From the NCBI GenBank assembly GCA_944472155.2, contig OX235279.1:140898920-140962919 (forward strand): a stretch of 64,000 nt of DNA, written 5' to 3'. The translations under genes and the position numbers were made by a program. This DNA is from Trichobilharzia szidati. Taxonomy: Eukaryota > Platyhelminthes > Trematoda > Strigeidida > Schistosomatidae. Positions 1 to 11,744 of the stretch are shown piece after piece (the stretch's first letter is position 1; the number at the start of each line of letters is the position of its first letter). The notes beneath the pieces are model-generated. The model was not told the DNA's origin, ran no database searches, and saw nothing but the letters and a program-made list of their open reading frames with translations.

Positions 1-606
1 ACTCCCTGTAATCTCAGCTTCTATTTTACTAACAGTGTCCATCACCACCTTTTATATATATTTATATTTTATATTTACTCCATACTTCTTGAATTTCTTC
101 ATAATCATGTCAAGTGATATTTTTAATAGCCTCATGTAGCTCTCTCTTTTGTGTTTATAGGCCGCGTTAATATAAGAGGGCATTAAGTTGATGTGTTTTC
201 TGGTTTCGTGACTATTATTCCCTTACAACTTCTAAGTTTTCTGTAAGACTTCTGTTTATGGTTTTGTTAGTTATTGTCTTATTTTATTTTACATTGGTAG
301 GAAGACTAACAGATTTGTGGAGCAGATTGATAAAACCTATTACTAAAGAGTATGTAAAAATGGAGATTCAGGTTGGTGAATTGTTTCATCCCCTGTTGTG
401 CTTCAGTCCCTGTTATAATTCCTCACTTCACTCTCGACCTTTAGTACAATTTTACGATAATTTATCGTAAAGTCCATCATCAAAGTTAAGTGGTTTCGAG
501 ACCAGAAATGATTTCCTTTTGTTATATGAACAGCTATAACTAATATAATTATAAATCTTCATTGGTTTCACAAGCATTTACAGCACTTGTTATTTATTCA
601 CTTTAG
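1..606 (+). other. Intron sequence upstream of the kinase penultimate exon
   Basis: No exon is recognisable here. The sequence is AT-rich and ends in a pyrimidine-rich acceptor (ttcactttag) directly before the exon at 607. The preceding kinase exon, which should carry the end of the catalytic domain, is not seen and must lie left of the window. Confidence 0.6.
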
Positions 607-673
607 GTATTTCCAAGGATTTGACTGGATTGGTTTGCATCGTGGAACACTAACGGCTCCTATACAACCAGTG
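607..673 (+). CDS. PKG: cGMP-dependent protein kinase, penultimate coding exon
   Basis: This exon encodes 22 residues after one leftover base: YFQGFDWIGLHRGTLTAPIQ, then PV. It matches the segment after the kinase core in protein kinase G (vertebrate form WFEGFNWEGLRKGTLTPPI). PKG is a cytosolic or membrane-associated Ser/Thr kinase activated by cGMP; this stretch starts the AGC-kinase C-terminal extension that wraps the catalytic lobe. The acceptor is ctttag at 601-606 and the donor is gtaagt from 674. The exon is 67 nt, entering after the first two bases of a codon and leaving in phase 0, which fits the next exon at 1261. The cyclic-nucleotide-binding and catalytic exons are outside the window. 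The family call is strong; which PKG paralogue it is cannot be told from so short a piece. Confidence 0.9.
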
Positions 674-1260
674 GTAAGTTATATTCACTGCAATGATAAC
701 TAGTTTGTTTTATTTCAGCCTAATCATCCTTTCTGTTGATGCTATCGCAGTGTAATAAAAAGTTTAGATATATTTCAGTTTTCACTATCTTTTTTGCATG
801 TCGTATTACTGACACGAGAGTCTCAGGTAACTGTGGAACTGTTAGCGTCTCTGCAGCTCTAACTGAGAATATATATATATATATACATATATGAGTTGTT
901 TCACTGATTGACGTACTACATTACGAAATGAAGACTTGATTAGCAGTCGAATCTCATACTTCAGTCAGTAGATCCCTGATCCATGAAAGTTAAGGGTATT
1001 GGTTCAAATAATACCTTTGTCTTGGTTCTTATTCCAGATTCAATCCTCACCTCCCTTATTTCAGTATCATTCTGAGACTGTTACAGAAAGTTCAACTGAG
1101 AGATCGCAGTTTTAAGATGAAGTGTCATTATTTTCACTATATTAAAATACTCACTTAAGCTAGTCGGAGGTGTGCAAGTGCTTTTAAGTTGGAGAGTCCA
1201 TACAATGTAATTTTCTAATTAGCTCTTTTTTAATTTCTGTTTTTGTTTTTTCTACACCAG
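674..1260 (+). other. Last intron of the PKG gene
   Basis: A 587-bp intron with a gtaagt donor and a tttttctacaccag-type acceptor. It contains an (AT)n run near 866-885. No other feature is recognised. Confidence 0.8.
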
Positions 1261-1356
1261 ATAAGGGGTCCAGATGACACAACCAATTTTGACAAATACC
1301 CTCAACAGAATGAAGTTCCACCTGATGAAACATCAGGTTGGGATATAGAATTTTAA
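1261..1356 (+). CDS. PKG: cGMP-dependent protein kinase, terminal coding exon
   Basis: This exon encodes 31 residues and a TAA stop. It begins IRGPDDTTNFDKYPQQNEVP and ends PDETSGWDIEF. The vertebrate PKG C-terminus (DTSNFDSFP...DDNSGWDIDF) is matched in order, including the hydrophobic last residues of the AGC-kinase tail that pack onto the N-lobe. It joins the exon at 607-673 in phase 0 across a canonical GT-AG intron, so the two together give the complete C-terminal tail with no frame damage. Downstream, AATAAA occurs at 1384-1389, unusually close to the stop, and again at 1794-1799, which is a more plausible poly(A) signal. Identification is confident because both the sequence and its position at the end of a gene agree. 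Confidence 0.93.
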   Translation: MRGPDDTTNFDKYPQQNEVPPDETSGWDIEF

Positions 1357-2356
1357 TATGGTTTTATTTCGTTTCCTTTATCAAATAAACTTCTACCTTG
1401 TTTATCCTTTATTCTACTTGTTCGTGTACACGTGTATGGTGTCAATGTCTGCATTTGAAAGTGTGTGTTGCGTTTTTATTCTTCAAATTTTAGCATGTTT
1501 ATCAACTTACCTACATATTTATTACTATGATGTCAACGCACAAACTTATAATTACTCCTATCACCTACTAATTACCTTTTATTCTCATTTTCTACCTTGG
1601 AACACTGACTAAAAACACGATCTGACTATTGAAAATCTTGAACATCAATTCTGTTTTTCTTTTCTTTTATGTTCCACTCACTTTCAGGAAGTCATTTTGA
1701 AGATATACTGAAACATATATATTTATATATATATGAACACATATATACATATGCCCTATTTTATACACAATAGATATATTTTCTTTGAGATTAAATAAAC
1801 ATTAATGTTTGCATACACCTTAAATTGTAGATTTTGAGAACACCTCTCTCTTCTTTTTTACTACTTATAATTTAGCATTATTAATAGTTGTCATCTCACT
1901 TTTCTCAAGAAGAATGAGGAAAGTGTGTTTCCTTATTTATTATTCTCTTGCCAACTGTGTTTCACTAGTGTGTATATATGTTGCTGATATATATATATAT
2001 ATATATATATGTATAACACTGAATGAATACGTAGTCCAGTTTCTACTGTGCGTAATCGTTAATTTCATATTCTAGAGTGTTACATTGTTCAGTTTCATTT
2101 AGCCAAGTCATTGTGCAGTTCATACCAATACATCAGGGATACAACATCTATATTCAACTTATTTTTATTTTACGAATACAATTTTCAATCAGTTATATGC
2201 AAAACTGCTGAATCTTTCCAACTCCATTGAATCTTCCCTACAGTTCTACACTGTATTAGCAATCTTATATATTAAAAAAAAATATTGTTTGACACTTAAT
2301 ACATTGTTTTCAATATTATCTTCTATTTTGTTGTATTAGTTTACGTTTTCTTATAT
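1357..2356 (+). other. PKG 3' UTR / downstream flank
   Basis: Non-coding, AT-rich. Candidate poly(A) signals AATAAA are at 1384-1389 and 1794-1799. A (AT)n microsatellite runs at about 1987-2010. No further gene evidence is seen. Confidence 0.5.
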
Positions 2357-2539
2357 TTACTTGTACATTGTCATGTGACTTTGAGCATTCAAATCTCTTT
2401 GTGAATACTCTTCATGTATTCTGTTTTGTTTCGACAAATCCAGGAGTTCATCGTCTGAGTTACATTTTATGGGAACAGGTTGTAGTAAACTATTTGTCCA
2501 TGAATAATATTTTTGTGGTGGAAAGAAACTCTTAGCCAT
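2357..2539 (-). CDS. Candidate 3'-terminal exon of an unidentified gene, convergent with PKG
   Basis: The minus-strand frame reads MAKSFFPPQKYYSWTNSLLQ, then residues rich in S, D, E, Q and N, ending HMTMYK and a TAA stop. The composition is hydrophilic and looks like a disordered protein tail rather than a random AT-rich frame. The frame stays open a further seven codons upstream (up to about 2560), so the ATG need not be the true start and an acceptor could lie just upstream. I recognise no domain. It would lie tail-to-tail with PKG. It may equally be chance; 60 codons is not unusual by length alone. Confidence 0.25.
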   Translation of the reverse strand: MAKSFFPPQKYYSWTNSLLQPVPIKCNSDDELLDLSKQNRIHEEYSQRDLNAQSHMTMYK

Positions 2540-3309
2540 GACTACTGGTGTGGTCTTGTTTTAATAAAATCTTTATTCTATAACATTTCTCTTTTTGAAT
2601 TTCTCCCAATTCTATCCTCATCTGATATTTTTGAACCACCCTGTTTAGAATAGTTACAACTGCATGTATTACCAATTCAGTGAAATCACTTAGGTAATAG
2701 TGAGAATTAAAGCAGATTATTTCATGTCATATTTAATCGACTACTGTCCTTTGAAATAGTAACATCCAAAGGTGTAATAGTGGTAAGACGTTTCCTTGGG
2801 ATAAGCAGAGAACGGAAACAACAAGAACTATCTCAAGTAAAGACATAGTATCTCCTGGTAGTAAGGATAGATCTTTATTTAAGAGTTCTGTGCTAGCTTT
2901 GATTTTTAAAACTTTACTTTGACTCGTTATTCGTTATTAAATATTGGTAGTTCTAATAATTTCACAGTAGATTTTGCAACAGGGGATGCTTCGCATATTT
3001 GCATAGAACAGGATTATTAAGCACCCGATTTTGTATATAGCGGCTTTTTTTAACCTGTTGGACTTAGAAAGAATCTTTAAAACCACTGAGAATATCCACT
3101 GAAATACGTGAAACAAGTATGCAGTGTTTCTTGAAGTTCAGTTTGTTTTTGGCAAGTTGGTGAAGAGTAGAATTTTAAGCACATATTAATATCTTCATAC
3201 AGTTATTTCCCCTGAAAAGCTTTTACAAAGCAAGAAGAAATGACGTCATTATATTCCGTGTATTCTTTTCAGCTGCGTAGAACCATGAACAATCTAATGT
3301 CAATGTTGA

Positions 3310-3450
3310 TATTAGGTGGTTGGAGGTAATTGGCAGGGATACTTCGACCTAGGTTTCGCGCTGGTTGGTACTCGTCAGCAAGGTGTACCTGCAACGTTGA
3401 AGGAACTAATATCCCTTCTGATATTCGAACCCACCTCACCCGGTACTGCC
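3310..3450 (+). repeat. Dispersed repeat family A, copy 1
   Basis: A segment with the core cgacctaggtttcgcgctgg followed by ttggtactcgtcagcaaggt. It recurs at 23745-23990 (-), 47228-47385 (+) and 56425-56650 (-). No coding capacity is seen. The longer copies extend upstream of this core with a shared gtttgcaatgtgg...cagattgg-like section. Confidence 0.65.
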
Positions 3451-4154
3451 TTCAGTTATAAAATAAACAATACAACAAATAATTTAGTTGATTAGAGATC
3501 ATAAAGTGTTTAATCAAGAATATAAGTAGAGACACAATCAGTGTAGAAAATTATTTTGTCAAACAGAATGTAATTAAGGTAAAACAATTAATAGAAACAG
3601 TTCAATAACGTTAAGTATATCTACAAATATAAAGCAAGATTTTAGCTGTAAGTCGCGCAATTTAGGAACAGCAAAAAACGATTTATTGAGTTGTATTTCA
3701 AAGATGTTTAGGAAATACTCAGGATTACTACTGAATGGTTCCTCACTACTTAGTCTTGCAACTTATGATATTTTAAGTGAGATAAAATATTTTGAAAACA
3801 CCCTATATACTACTCTCAAAAGTAATTGGAAAGTGCAGCCTAGAATTCATAGGTTTGTCATCCGTTTTGGTAGCAGCTTAATGGTTATTTTTTTAAGAAA
3901 TGCCATCAACATTAAAATGTGTTCAAACTGCGCACTTATTTTAATCTTAGTCTCTACTTATCTGACTTTCTACACAAATTTCCTTGGTAATGGCCACTTT
4001 CTTAAGTGTTAGAGGTAAGCGCAATGCCAATCAATTAGATTACTTTGCAAATGTTACCCATCTGAGCAAAGTAAAACAGATATCACTTGATAGTCTGATT
4101 TACTGGATATAAAGTTGGCTAGTTGAATGAAATGAAACCTCTGAAAGAAATTAT

Positions 4155-4690
4155 TTTACTGTTCCCTTGGGTTCCTAGTGGAACATAGGAATTCAACTGC
4201 ACGTCTCCACTTGTTTCTGTCTTCTGATGTACTTTTCACTTGCATCCATGTTAGTCCATACTGTTTCAACTCCTCTTCACACGATCTCCTTCATGTCACC
4301 CTTGGATGTCCCACTCGCCGCTTCCCTTTCGGGTTCCACTCAAGGGCCTGACGCGCGGTGTCACTCAGCGGCCTCCTCAGCGAGTGTCCAATCCATCTCC
4401 ACTTTCTCCTGCATATTTGTTGACCGATTGGTTCTTGTTTTGTTTGTTCCCATGGTTTCTTGTTGGTGATTCTTTCCGGCCATCTGATCTTGAGTATAGA
4501 GCGAAGACAGTTGTTGATAAAGGTTTGCAACCTGTTGGAAATATTCTTTGTGACCCGCCAAGTTTCTGATCCGTACAGAAGAACTGGCTTGACGTTTGTA
4601 TTGAAAATCCGAATTTTGTTGTTGATTTTGAGTGACGAAGATTTCCAGATTGCTTTCAGGTTGATGAAGGCAGAGTAGCTTATTTGTTAT
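4155..4690 (-). mobile_element. RTE-B non-LTR retrotransposon, 3' fragment
   Basis: Reading the minus strand, 4640-4291 encodes the C-terminal end of an RTE-type polyprotein: [28 protein letters not shown] and CRRKWRWIGHSLRRP are the conserved landmarks after the reverse transcriptase domain. It is followed by a 3' UTR ending in the shared tail gttccactaggaacccaagg near 4155. A frame change at about 4530 splits the coding piece. The element is truncated at its 5' side near 4690, so the endonuclease and RT are absent. The same 3' end appears in this window at 7855, 22915, 24838, 30135, 33920, 37145 and 43385, which defines the family. Confidence 0.85.
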
Positions 4691-4734
4691 TACAACAGTA
4701 CAGTTAAGACAGTTAATTCCTTCGATGACCAACT

Positions 4735-4945
4735 GATGGATTGATTGATTTTCAACGTGGAATGTGTCACAGATTGGTAGCATCTCAAGTTAGCGTAATC
4801 CATGTAGCACGAAAAGGTAGACAAAAGAGAGAAAAAAGCGGATTCTAAAGCATTACAAAAAGTTGGACTGTGGTTATGTAACATCACTAAAAGTGAATGC
4901 ATCTGCTCCACTGAGGACAGTTTTGAGCCATATCTGCAATATTCT
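4735..4945 (-). mobile_element. SR2-type RTE retrotransposon, extreme 3' end
   Basis: The minus strand starts with DMAQNCPQWSRCIHF and a stop, matching the last residues of the SR2 copy at 25545 (MAQNRSQWRRCIHSL). About 150 bp of 3' UTR follows, ending in a (caat)n-like tail near 4735-4750. RTE-B sequence begins shortly after. This is a 5'-truncated insertion with no enzyme domain left. Confidence 0.7.
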
Positions 4946-5864
4946 CAGTCCCTCTAATAGATTTAAATTAAGCAGATGAATATTGCAATATGATATCATT
5001 TTATAGTTTCTCTACGATTGTATTACGATAATAAAATGTTTGACAATTACTCTGTTATATAAAATAAAAGTATTTATAAATGAACAGTCTCAAAGGTTGA
5101 AGTCTATTGTTTTCTGTACACATATTTTAAGTTGTGTGAAATTAAAACGAAGTATTTCCATTGCCTTTAAAAACCATGAATTAAAGTTTCGTGAGATGAT
5201 TGAGAAAAATTCAAAAATATTGATTTTGTGAACAGGCCCTAATATTGATGTAATCTGGTAGATAATTTCGGATTTCTAGTCACATTTAGGGCATCTGGGT
5301 AATAATATCTCTATTCTGGACAGTCATTAAAAAATCTACAGAACTTTCAGAGGAGTTTATTGCATGATATTTTCCCTTCGTAAATTATCTTCAAGGAGAG
5401 TATTAACTGACAGTATATCCTGTGACACAATGGTCTCTGAGCTGAAGCAAAAACCATTCCATCTGCTTTGTCTCCTTCAAGAAATCCATAATATCTGGTT
5501 GAAGGCTAATTGTAAGATATTCATAGGTACATTTTTAGACCCAAAAACATTACTGAAGAACAGTTATTTCATGTAATGGCATACGTTGCCACCCATAATC
5601 AGGCCATTCATCAATTTTGGTGGGAATTTGTGTATCAGCAGCCTATACAGATTTTAAATACACACAAGAATAGATAATATCAATAGAGGTCATATCTTAG
5701 TCGATGAAAACAAAACCGAACGAGAGAAAATCTATGCAATAGAGAGATAAACGTTTTCTGTAGCCCAAGTTATAAGCAGGCCGCCAATACCCATATGACT
5801 TGAAGCCACTCACACCGGACACATAGGACCTGATAAAGCAGATGGGGATGGTGAAAGAGAAGAT

Positions 5865-6965
5865 GACTTAATGTGAATATGGACAACAGAAGGAGGAGCT
5901 AAGCTCAACTTACATCGCACTAAACAAAGAAGTGAAGAAGAGTTCCAGGAAAGACAAAAGACAATTCTACGACACACTGACTAGCAACTGAAGCAGAATA
6001 GACAGGCTGCAGGTAAAACCGAACTCAGGACATTATGTCAGATAACCAGGTCTCTACTAGGGAAGAAATCAACACAATTCATGAAGCCAATAAAAGATGT
6101 TCAGGAAACCTGATTACTAAGAAGAGGAAACGAATAAATCAATGGGCTGATCACTTTAAAAGACTCTTGAACCGACCATCACCTGCAACTCGCCCAGAAA
6201 TACCACCACCACCAACAGCACGCACACAACTGCCTGTCAGTGGACACCAGTCCTCCAACGAAAGAAGAAATCCTGCATGCGGTCAAGCTACTGAAGTCCG
6301 GGAAGGCAAAAGGCCAACACGGAATTCCCCTAAACCACTGAAAACCAACCCAGAGACTGCGGCAAATGTGCTCACACCATTATTACAAAAGGTTTGGAAG
6401 GAAGGAAAGGTGCCTACCAATTGGAAGAAAGGCTACCTCGTCAAGCTACCAAAGAAGGGCGACCTAGGCCTCTAGAAGAACTGGAGTGGAATAATGCTCC
6501 TGTCCACTCCAGGTAAAATACTATGTCACATCATCCAGGAGAGAATAAAAGATGCACCCAACGAAACAAGCTGGCTGGATTCAGGAAAGGCAAGTCAGGT
6601 GCTGATCAGCTCTACGCATCATCATCATCGAACAAAGCATAGAATGGCAGTCGAACCTCTCTCTACCTCAACTTCGTCGACTTCGAAAAGGCTTTCGGCA
6701 GACTGCGTCGACCAAAAGTAATTTGGAAACTACTTCAACACTATGGCCTGCAGCGCCACAAGTCTTAGTCAGCCTCATTCAACAGCTAGCTATATGACAA
6801 TGCCACGTGTTAAGAGATACACAACGAAAAGCTTAGAGAGGCGTTCGAAGTGCATATAGGAATAAGACAAGGCTGCCTGCCTATTGCCACCAAATTTATC
6901 CCTAATCATAGGGGACTTTAGAAGATCTAGACTTCGCGGACAAGTTATTTCAAATGCTCCACAAA
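5865..6965 (+). pseudogene. RTE-B reverse transcriptase region, decayed
   Basis: The first recognisable block, LNKEVKKSSRKDKRQFYD, is the linker between endonuclease and RT. The frame at 6035-6475 (146 codons) continues with RKRINQWADHFKRLLNRP, ETAANVLTPLLQKVWKEGKV and LPKKGDLGL, i.e. the RT finger entry. After a frame break the frame at 6494-6721 carries MLLSTPGKILCHIIQERIKD. The catalytic region near 6930 reads LDFADK where intact copies have F/YADD, so the second aspartate is lost. There are several frameshifts, including one in the VDFEKAF region (motif A, near 6670). This copy cannot make enzyme. Both ends are truncated and no terminal tail follows directly. Confidence 0.8.
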
Positions 6966-7139
6966 CTCCTTCGATCGTTATGCACCAGAATTGAAATTGC
7001 TCGCGAAGTGAAGAAAGTGGATGTGGAGTAGAATGTTAGCTTGATATCTAACCGAGGCTTTTGATCTGTCGGTTGCAAGATTTGATCACTCTTGAATGGT
7101 TGGTTAATAAAGATAACTCTCTTTCTCTTTCAAAGGAGC

Positions 7140-7555
7140 AGTTTCCTCTTATTGTGGCATAAAATGAAGTTATCAGGATATCCATTAGCCAACAAAACTA
7201 CATGTATTCACCGTAGCTCATCCATTAATGTATCGCTTGTACTAGTCTTATGGGCTCTAAAAAGCAGACATTTTACCAGGGAACGTTTACACTGGATGTT
7301 AACAAAACTGCTGAAATGAAAATATTGTCCATTTCCCATCAACTTGCGAAATACTGATTGCTTAATTGTTTCGTCTTCCCGCCTAGTGACTGAAATATCT
7401 AGGAAACCCAATTTATTATTCAATCTGAATTGCGATGTCTCTCCAACATATGGGTGAATATGTTCAAACAAAGTAATAAAACCATTAATTGACTCACTAT
7501 TTTCAACAATAATGAGTGTATCATCCACATAACGTTTATAAAGCTAAGCGACTGT
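7140..7555 (-). pseudogene. Penelope-like element RT fragment (palm/thumb)
   Basis: On the minus strand LYKRYVDDTLIIVENSESIN gives RT motif C (YVDD) of a PLE. The frame then runs through NNKLGFLDISVTRREDETI (the FLD block conserved after motif C in PLEs) to DTLMDELR and a stop at about 7208. Past the stop the same frame resumes as LLANGYPDNFI, another PLE landmark, so the stop interrupts the element. The fingers, motifs A and B and the GIY-YIG domain are missing. The fragment sits between RTE-B pieces on the opposite strand. Confidence 0.8.
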
Positions 7556-7854
7556 CCACATGACTTCCCTATTATGTAAGTGATTAATTATCAAACATTT
7601 TATCATAAGATTGTCAGCCATGTTAGCTGTAAACTAGTATAGTTTTCATTCACAGTAGTGGTAAGCGAAAATAGGAAGGAGACTGGAACATTTAGTTATA
7701 TATTTAGTTAGCTGTTAGATAACAATCCTCATTGAAGTGGTGGTGGAAAAGTAGGTGACTGGAAAACACCCCAGTTTTGTAGACAACTTTACTGTCATGC
7801 TTCACGCAACTTTTACAAGATCTGCGACCGTATAAAAGACACTGAATAATGTGA

Positions 7855-7985
7855 CAGGAGGAGATGAAAACGTGTGGGCAGACATGGAGCCAGGTGAAGA
7901 CTCTAGCAGAGAACCGAAATCAATGGAGACGCACGGCTGAAGCCCTATGTTCCTCTAGGAATTAAAAGATATAATAATAATAATA
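7855..7985 (+). mobile_element. RTE-B 3' tail fragment
   Basis: Only the last 120 or so bases of RTE-B are present (aggaggagatgaaaacgtg ... gaagccctatgttcctctag), followed by an (ata)n tail. This is a very short 5'-truncated insertion, typical of target-primed reverse transcription. Confidence 0.7.
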
Positions 7986-10884
7986 TGGATGAGTTATTTT
8001 CTGAGCATACTTTTATCGATAAAACTATCCGCCACAGTCTTGCCCGACAGTCTGAGACTTATGAAGCTGGATGGAGAAAGATATTAATTAACTAAATGAC
8101 TTCGAAGATGGAAATCCACTATAGTATACGAAGTATAATTAATACTGAAATTTCAATTTCAGTTCAGTCAACTCCTGTGTATCAGATTTAAAATGGCAAC
8201 AGTTACGACTAGAAAAGTCGTTTATGAGGATTTTGTTGACAAGTGAATGTCTACGACAATAAAGACAAACACAACAACTTTTTTAGTCAGTTGAGAGTCA
8301 AGGCGAAAGTAGATCTAAGCAGTGTATGCAAGGATTCATTTCTGATTTGAAGCAAATACTACCGTTAGTCAGCTTTGCTTTCAGTTTTATGCTGTTGCTA
8401 GTTTTCAAGTATTAATTTGGTTAATCACATCTTCTGTACTACTCCTAAATAAAGTAATCCTGCACAATCAATACTTAGTCTATCTGAATATATTTCACAA
8501 AGTCGTGGACTTAACTCCGTCTGGACTTCATATTTATATAACTAGAAATCTCAACAGATTATTTTTTATAAGTAGACTCAAAACACATATTTTTGTGTAA
8601 AAATTTATCGTTTGGAAAAAGAAAAGAAGCAAGGTTGTCTGATTGTTATTTTTAGATAAGACTGCATTTCTCATCTTGTCAAGGTCGCTGGAGTATCGTG
8701 TTTCTAGCCTAATCATTAAATGTGATGTACAACATCAATCAGTGAAACTGACACACTTATAATGGGTATGTATACACATAATTATTTTGAAGTAGTCACA
8801 TTTTTGACATTGGAGTGACAGCGCCGTCATTCTGAAGTAAATTAAAAGAATTAGTATAATGATATTGTTATAAAACTTAGATTGATATAAAAACTGGTTT
8901 TAGAAAAATAAAATCCTCAAGATTAACTTATTCTCTTGGTCTCTTTTTTGGCTTATAGATGTACAGTCAATTTGATAATGGAATTGCTTACAACGAACTT
9001 AATGCTTGCTTGTCGGAACGTAAAATGACTAGATACTGCAAAATCTCCTGTGTAAATTAGTGCTCATTACACAAATGATACCTTTCATACCTTAACATCC
9101 TGGTGGGTAATTACCTGATATTCGGTCAGAGAATCGTGACAAACCGGGATTTTCACTGGTACTCACTGCTGAAGAATCTCAAGCTAGTGTGGAGGAAACA
9201 GTCTACTTCTCCTTGGTTCTTGCTGATTCCCTGACTGATGCTTTTGTGAAGGAATCTCATCCAAATCTTTACAGACTCCGAAATCTGAAAATGGAGTAAC
9301 TCTGAAATGAGTGGAAAGACTCATAAAAGTTGTCACTTTGATTTAAATGGTTGTCCAGGTGACGTAAGTTCATGGCAAATCTTATCAGGAAATAAATCAT
9401 TTTCACACCATTTCACCACTTGACAACGTGAGTTAGTCAGTTGTGTATAGATACATCAACATTAGGTATTTAAATGTCTGGAGAAATAATCAAGAATTGT
9501 ATCCATTGTATACGACATTGCTCTTGTTGATCAGTATAGCTTGGTGAATAAATAACGCTTTAAAGTGCGGGAATGCAGACACACCCAGATGAATTAAAGA
9601 GAATAAAACTTGTGTCCTGAATTGTATTTGTAGACATTATTAGATAAATAATGTCATTTCGACAAAAAGCTAACATGATGGAGTGTTATCTTCTCATTTT
9701 GCGTTATCAAAGTCTAATGTAATGTAAACTGAAGACGTATCACTGTCTTCATAAGCTAATGTTTTTTCTGACGCGCAATATAATAAGAATGATTAGAAAA
9801 TACATCAACGTGGGATGCTGCTGTGACTTAGCTTACTGAAGAATAGTTACATTCTTCCTAAAGTGAAGATGTACTCATATAATAATATAATTTAGGGGTT
9901 GTTACGTGAATTCAAGGAAGTAGTGTAAAAATTCACAAAAATGAAGCTAAAAATTAATGCAGACGCAAACATGAGTGTTATGAAATTTTCAGCAGATAGA
10001 TAATCATGCAGATAAACGAGTCAATAGGTTAGTGTAAGACTGACTAAACAATCTGACATCAAACGAAGTTCCCTGTAGTACCAAGTTGTTTGGAAAATTA
10101 TCACCTGATGAATAATAGTTAGCATTGGTGACTAGGCGTCAAATATGGTTCTAATTTTAGCATCGGTAATACTAATGAAATTTACCGAAATTATAAACAA
10201 TTTTGTATACGAATGCGTAGATTTTGAGTTAAATAATATTGCATTGAAAGAGAAAGAGAGAGTAATATTTAGTCTTTTATGTATGAGAACATTCTATGGG
10301 TGAAGATTTCTAAAAATGTGAGAACGGCAGCCAAAGTTTATGAATATGAAACAAATTTGGAAGAATGAAATAATAGTTAACATGTAATTCTGTACATTGC
10401 ATACAACTGATTATCATGAATACTAAAAGGGTACTCGCAACAGCGCTCTAAACACCGGACATAAATTTTCATCATTTTTAATGAAGGTGTACGACAGCCA
10501 TAAGATCGAATTACCTCAAAGCATTTCAGTGCTTGTTGGCTAATTTTAAGCCGTATGTAGTGAAACGAATTTTGTCAGTAATTTAACGGAACTGACAAGG
10601 AATAGCTTATAAAGGCAACACGATGATAAACAACAAAGCAAATGACCATATGTCAAACAGAAGAAACTTCTGCCTGGCTTAAGTTTCGTTACGGTCGAAA
10701 TTCACCAGCAAGGTGTTTCCTCAGTCTTGATGAAACTCATACCCCCCCCTGGAAATATAATCCTCATCACTCAACATTGAAGGAAGAAATTTTACCGCTA
10801 AGATGCATAACCTTCCATGACCAGTATTTAGTATCAGAATATGTTTGTGCCATTTCGGGCTACATTTCCATGTGACGGAGGCAT
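7986..10884. other. No recognisable gene or element
   Basis: AT-rich sequence with stops in all frames. The stretch 9100-9450 looks like an old dispersed repeat (moderate GC, oddly patterned) but I could not tie it to a family in the window. Confidence 0.4.
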
Positions 10885-11069
10885 GCGTCGGTGGCACAGT
10901 GGTTAGGACTTTCTCTGACCATGCGCATGGTCCGGGGTTCGATCCCCTACCGACGCACACCCGATATCTATGGTCGGGCTGCAAAATTTGGGCTACCAAC
11001 ATCACATGCTGAAAATTCGATACCTGTACCAAAAAATACGTGTGGAATCAAGCTGTAATAAAAAAAAAG
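10885..11069 (+). mobile_element. tRNA-like sequence, probably a SINE head or tRNA pseudogene
   Basis: 73 nt (10885-10957) can pair as a 7-bp acceptor stem (GCGTCGG with CCGACGC) and have a T-arm-like ggggttcgatcccc with the B-box GGTTCGATCCC. The A-box-like part is tggcacagtggttagga, resembling tRNA-Glu. The anticodon arm is a 16-nt palindrome, GACCATGCGCATGGTC, leaving no proper 7-nt loop, so this is unlikely to be a working tRNA. About 110 nt of unrelated sequence and an A-rich run (ataaaaaaaa) follow, which fits a SINE body and tail. No target duplication was found. Confidence 0.55.
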
Positions 11070-11664
11070 TTAAATAAAACTGCACACTAGATAGGTACAT
11101 TTCATTCAGCACTTTTAGCTGTACGCTTGTTGAATTAGTTACGTTCTGGAAACTGATTTGCATAAAAAGTTCCAGTAAAGATTCACAAGCATTGTCGAAT
11201 CTGAACTAGCTGATGGAATTTGAAACCACACCAACATATGAGTTACTTAAATGTTTACAAATGCTATTGTGTCTAATTATAAATCTGTCAGATTTTGAAT
11301 TATCTAACTAAAAATATGCTAGTTTGCAGATAATGCGATAAGTGCTAACTTAATAAGCATAATATACCAATTGATGCAAATTTTCGTGTTTATAATCTAG
11401 AATGTATAACAAAAAAGAAGGAAACAAAAACAAAGTCAAATATTTTAGGAGTACAACTATATTTATCTATGATGTTTTTAGCTTTCTTTATCAAGAATAT
11501 TAAGAAACAGGGAAAGTATTATATTAGTCGTCAAAGTTCTAGCCCTTAGCTTATATAAATATAAATAATTGTGAATATGCTCCCAAAATATAACTAGTGG
11601 CATGTTTACTGCATTGGAGTCACTAACTGGCCACTGTTTCTGTTTTACAAAAATAAATCTAACC

Positions 11665-11712
11665 TTCCATATTAGTTTGTTTATTAGATATATCACACAG
11701 TAAAACAGTATT
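11665..11712 (-). mobile_element. PLE2 3' end stub, inverted relative to the following copy
   Basis: The minus strand reads aatactgttttactgtgtga followed by tatatctaataaacaaa, the same end as at 12105-12150 on the plus strand. It is joined to that copy through the palindrome at 11711-11744, making an inverted pair. Confidence 0.55.
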
Positions 11713-11744
11713 ATGTTCAGCTAGTCTAGACTAGCTGAACATAA
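11711..11744. repeat. Perfect 34-bp palindrome
   Basis: The half-site TTATGTTCAGCTAGTCT is followed immediately by its exact reverse complement with no spacer. The same half-site core, gttcagctagtct, occurs at the matching edge of the PLE2 copy at 41132-41146, so the palindrome is the fused ends of two inverted PLE2 pieces. Confidence 0.9.
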
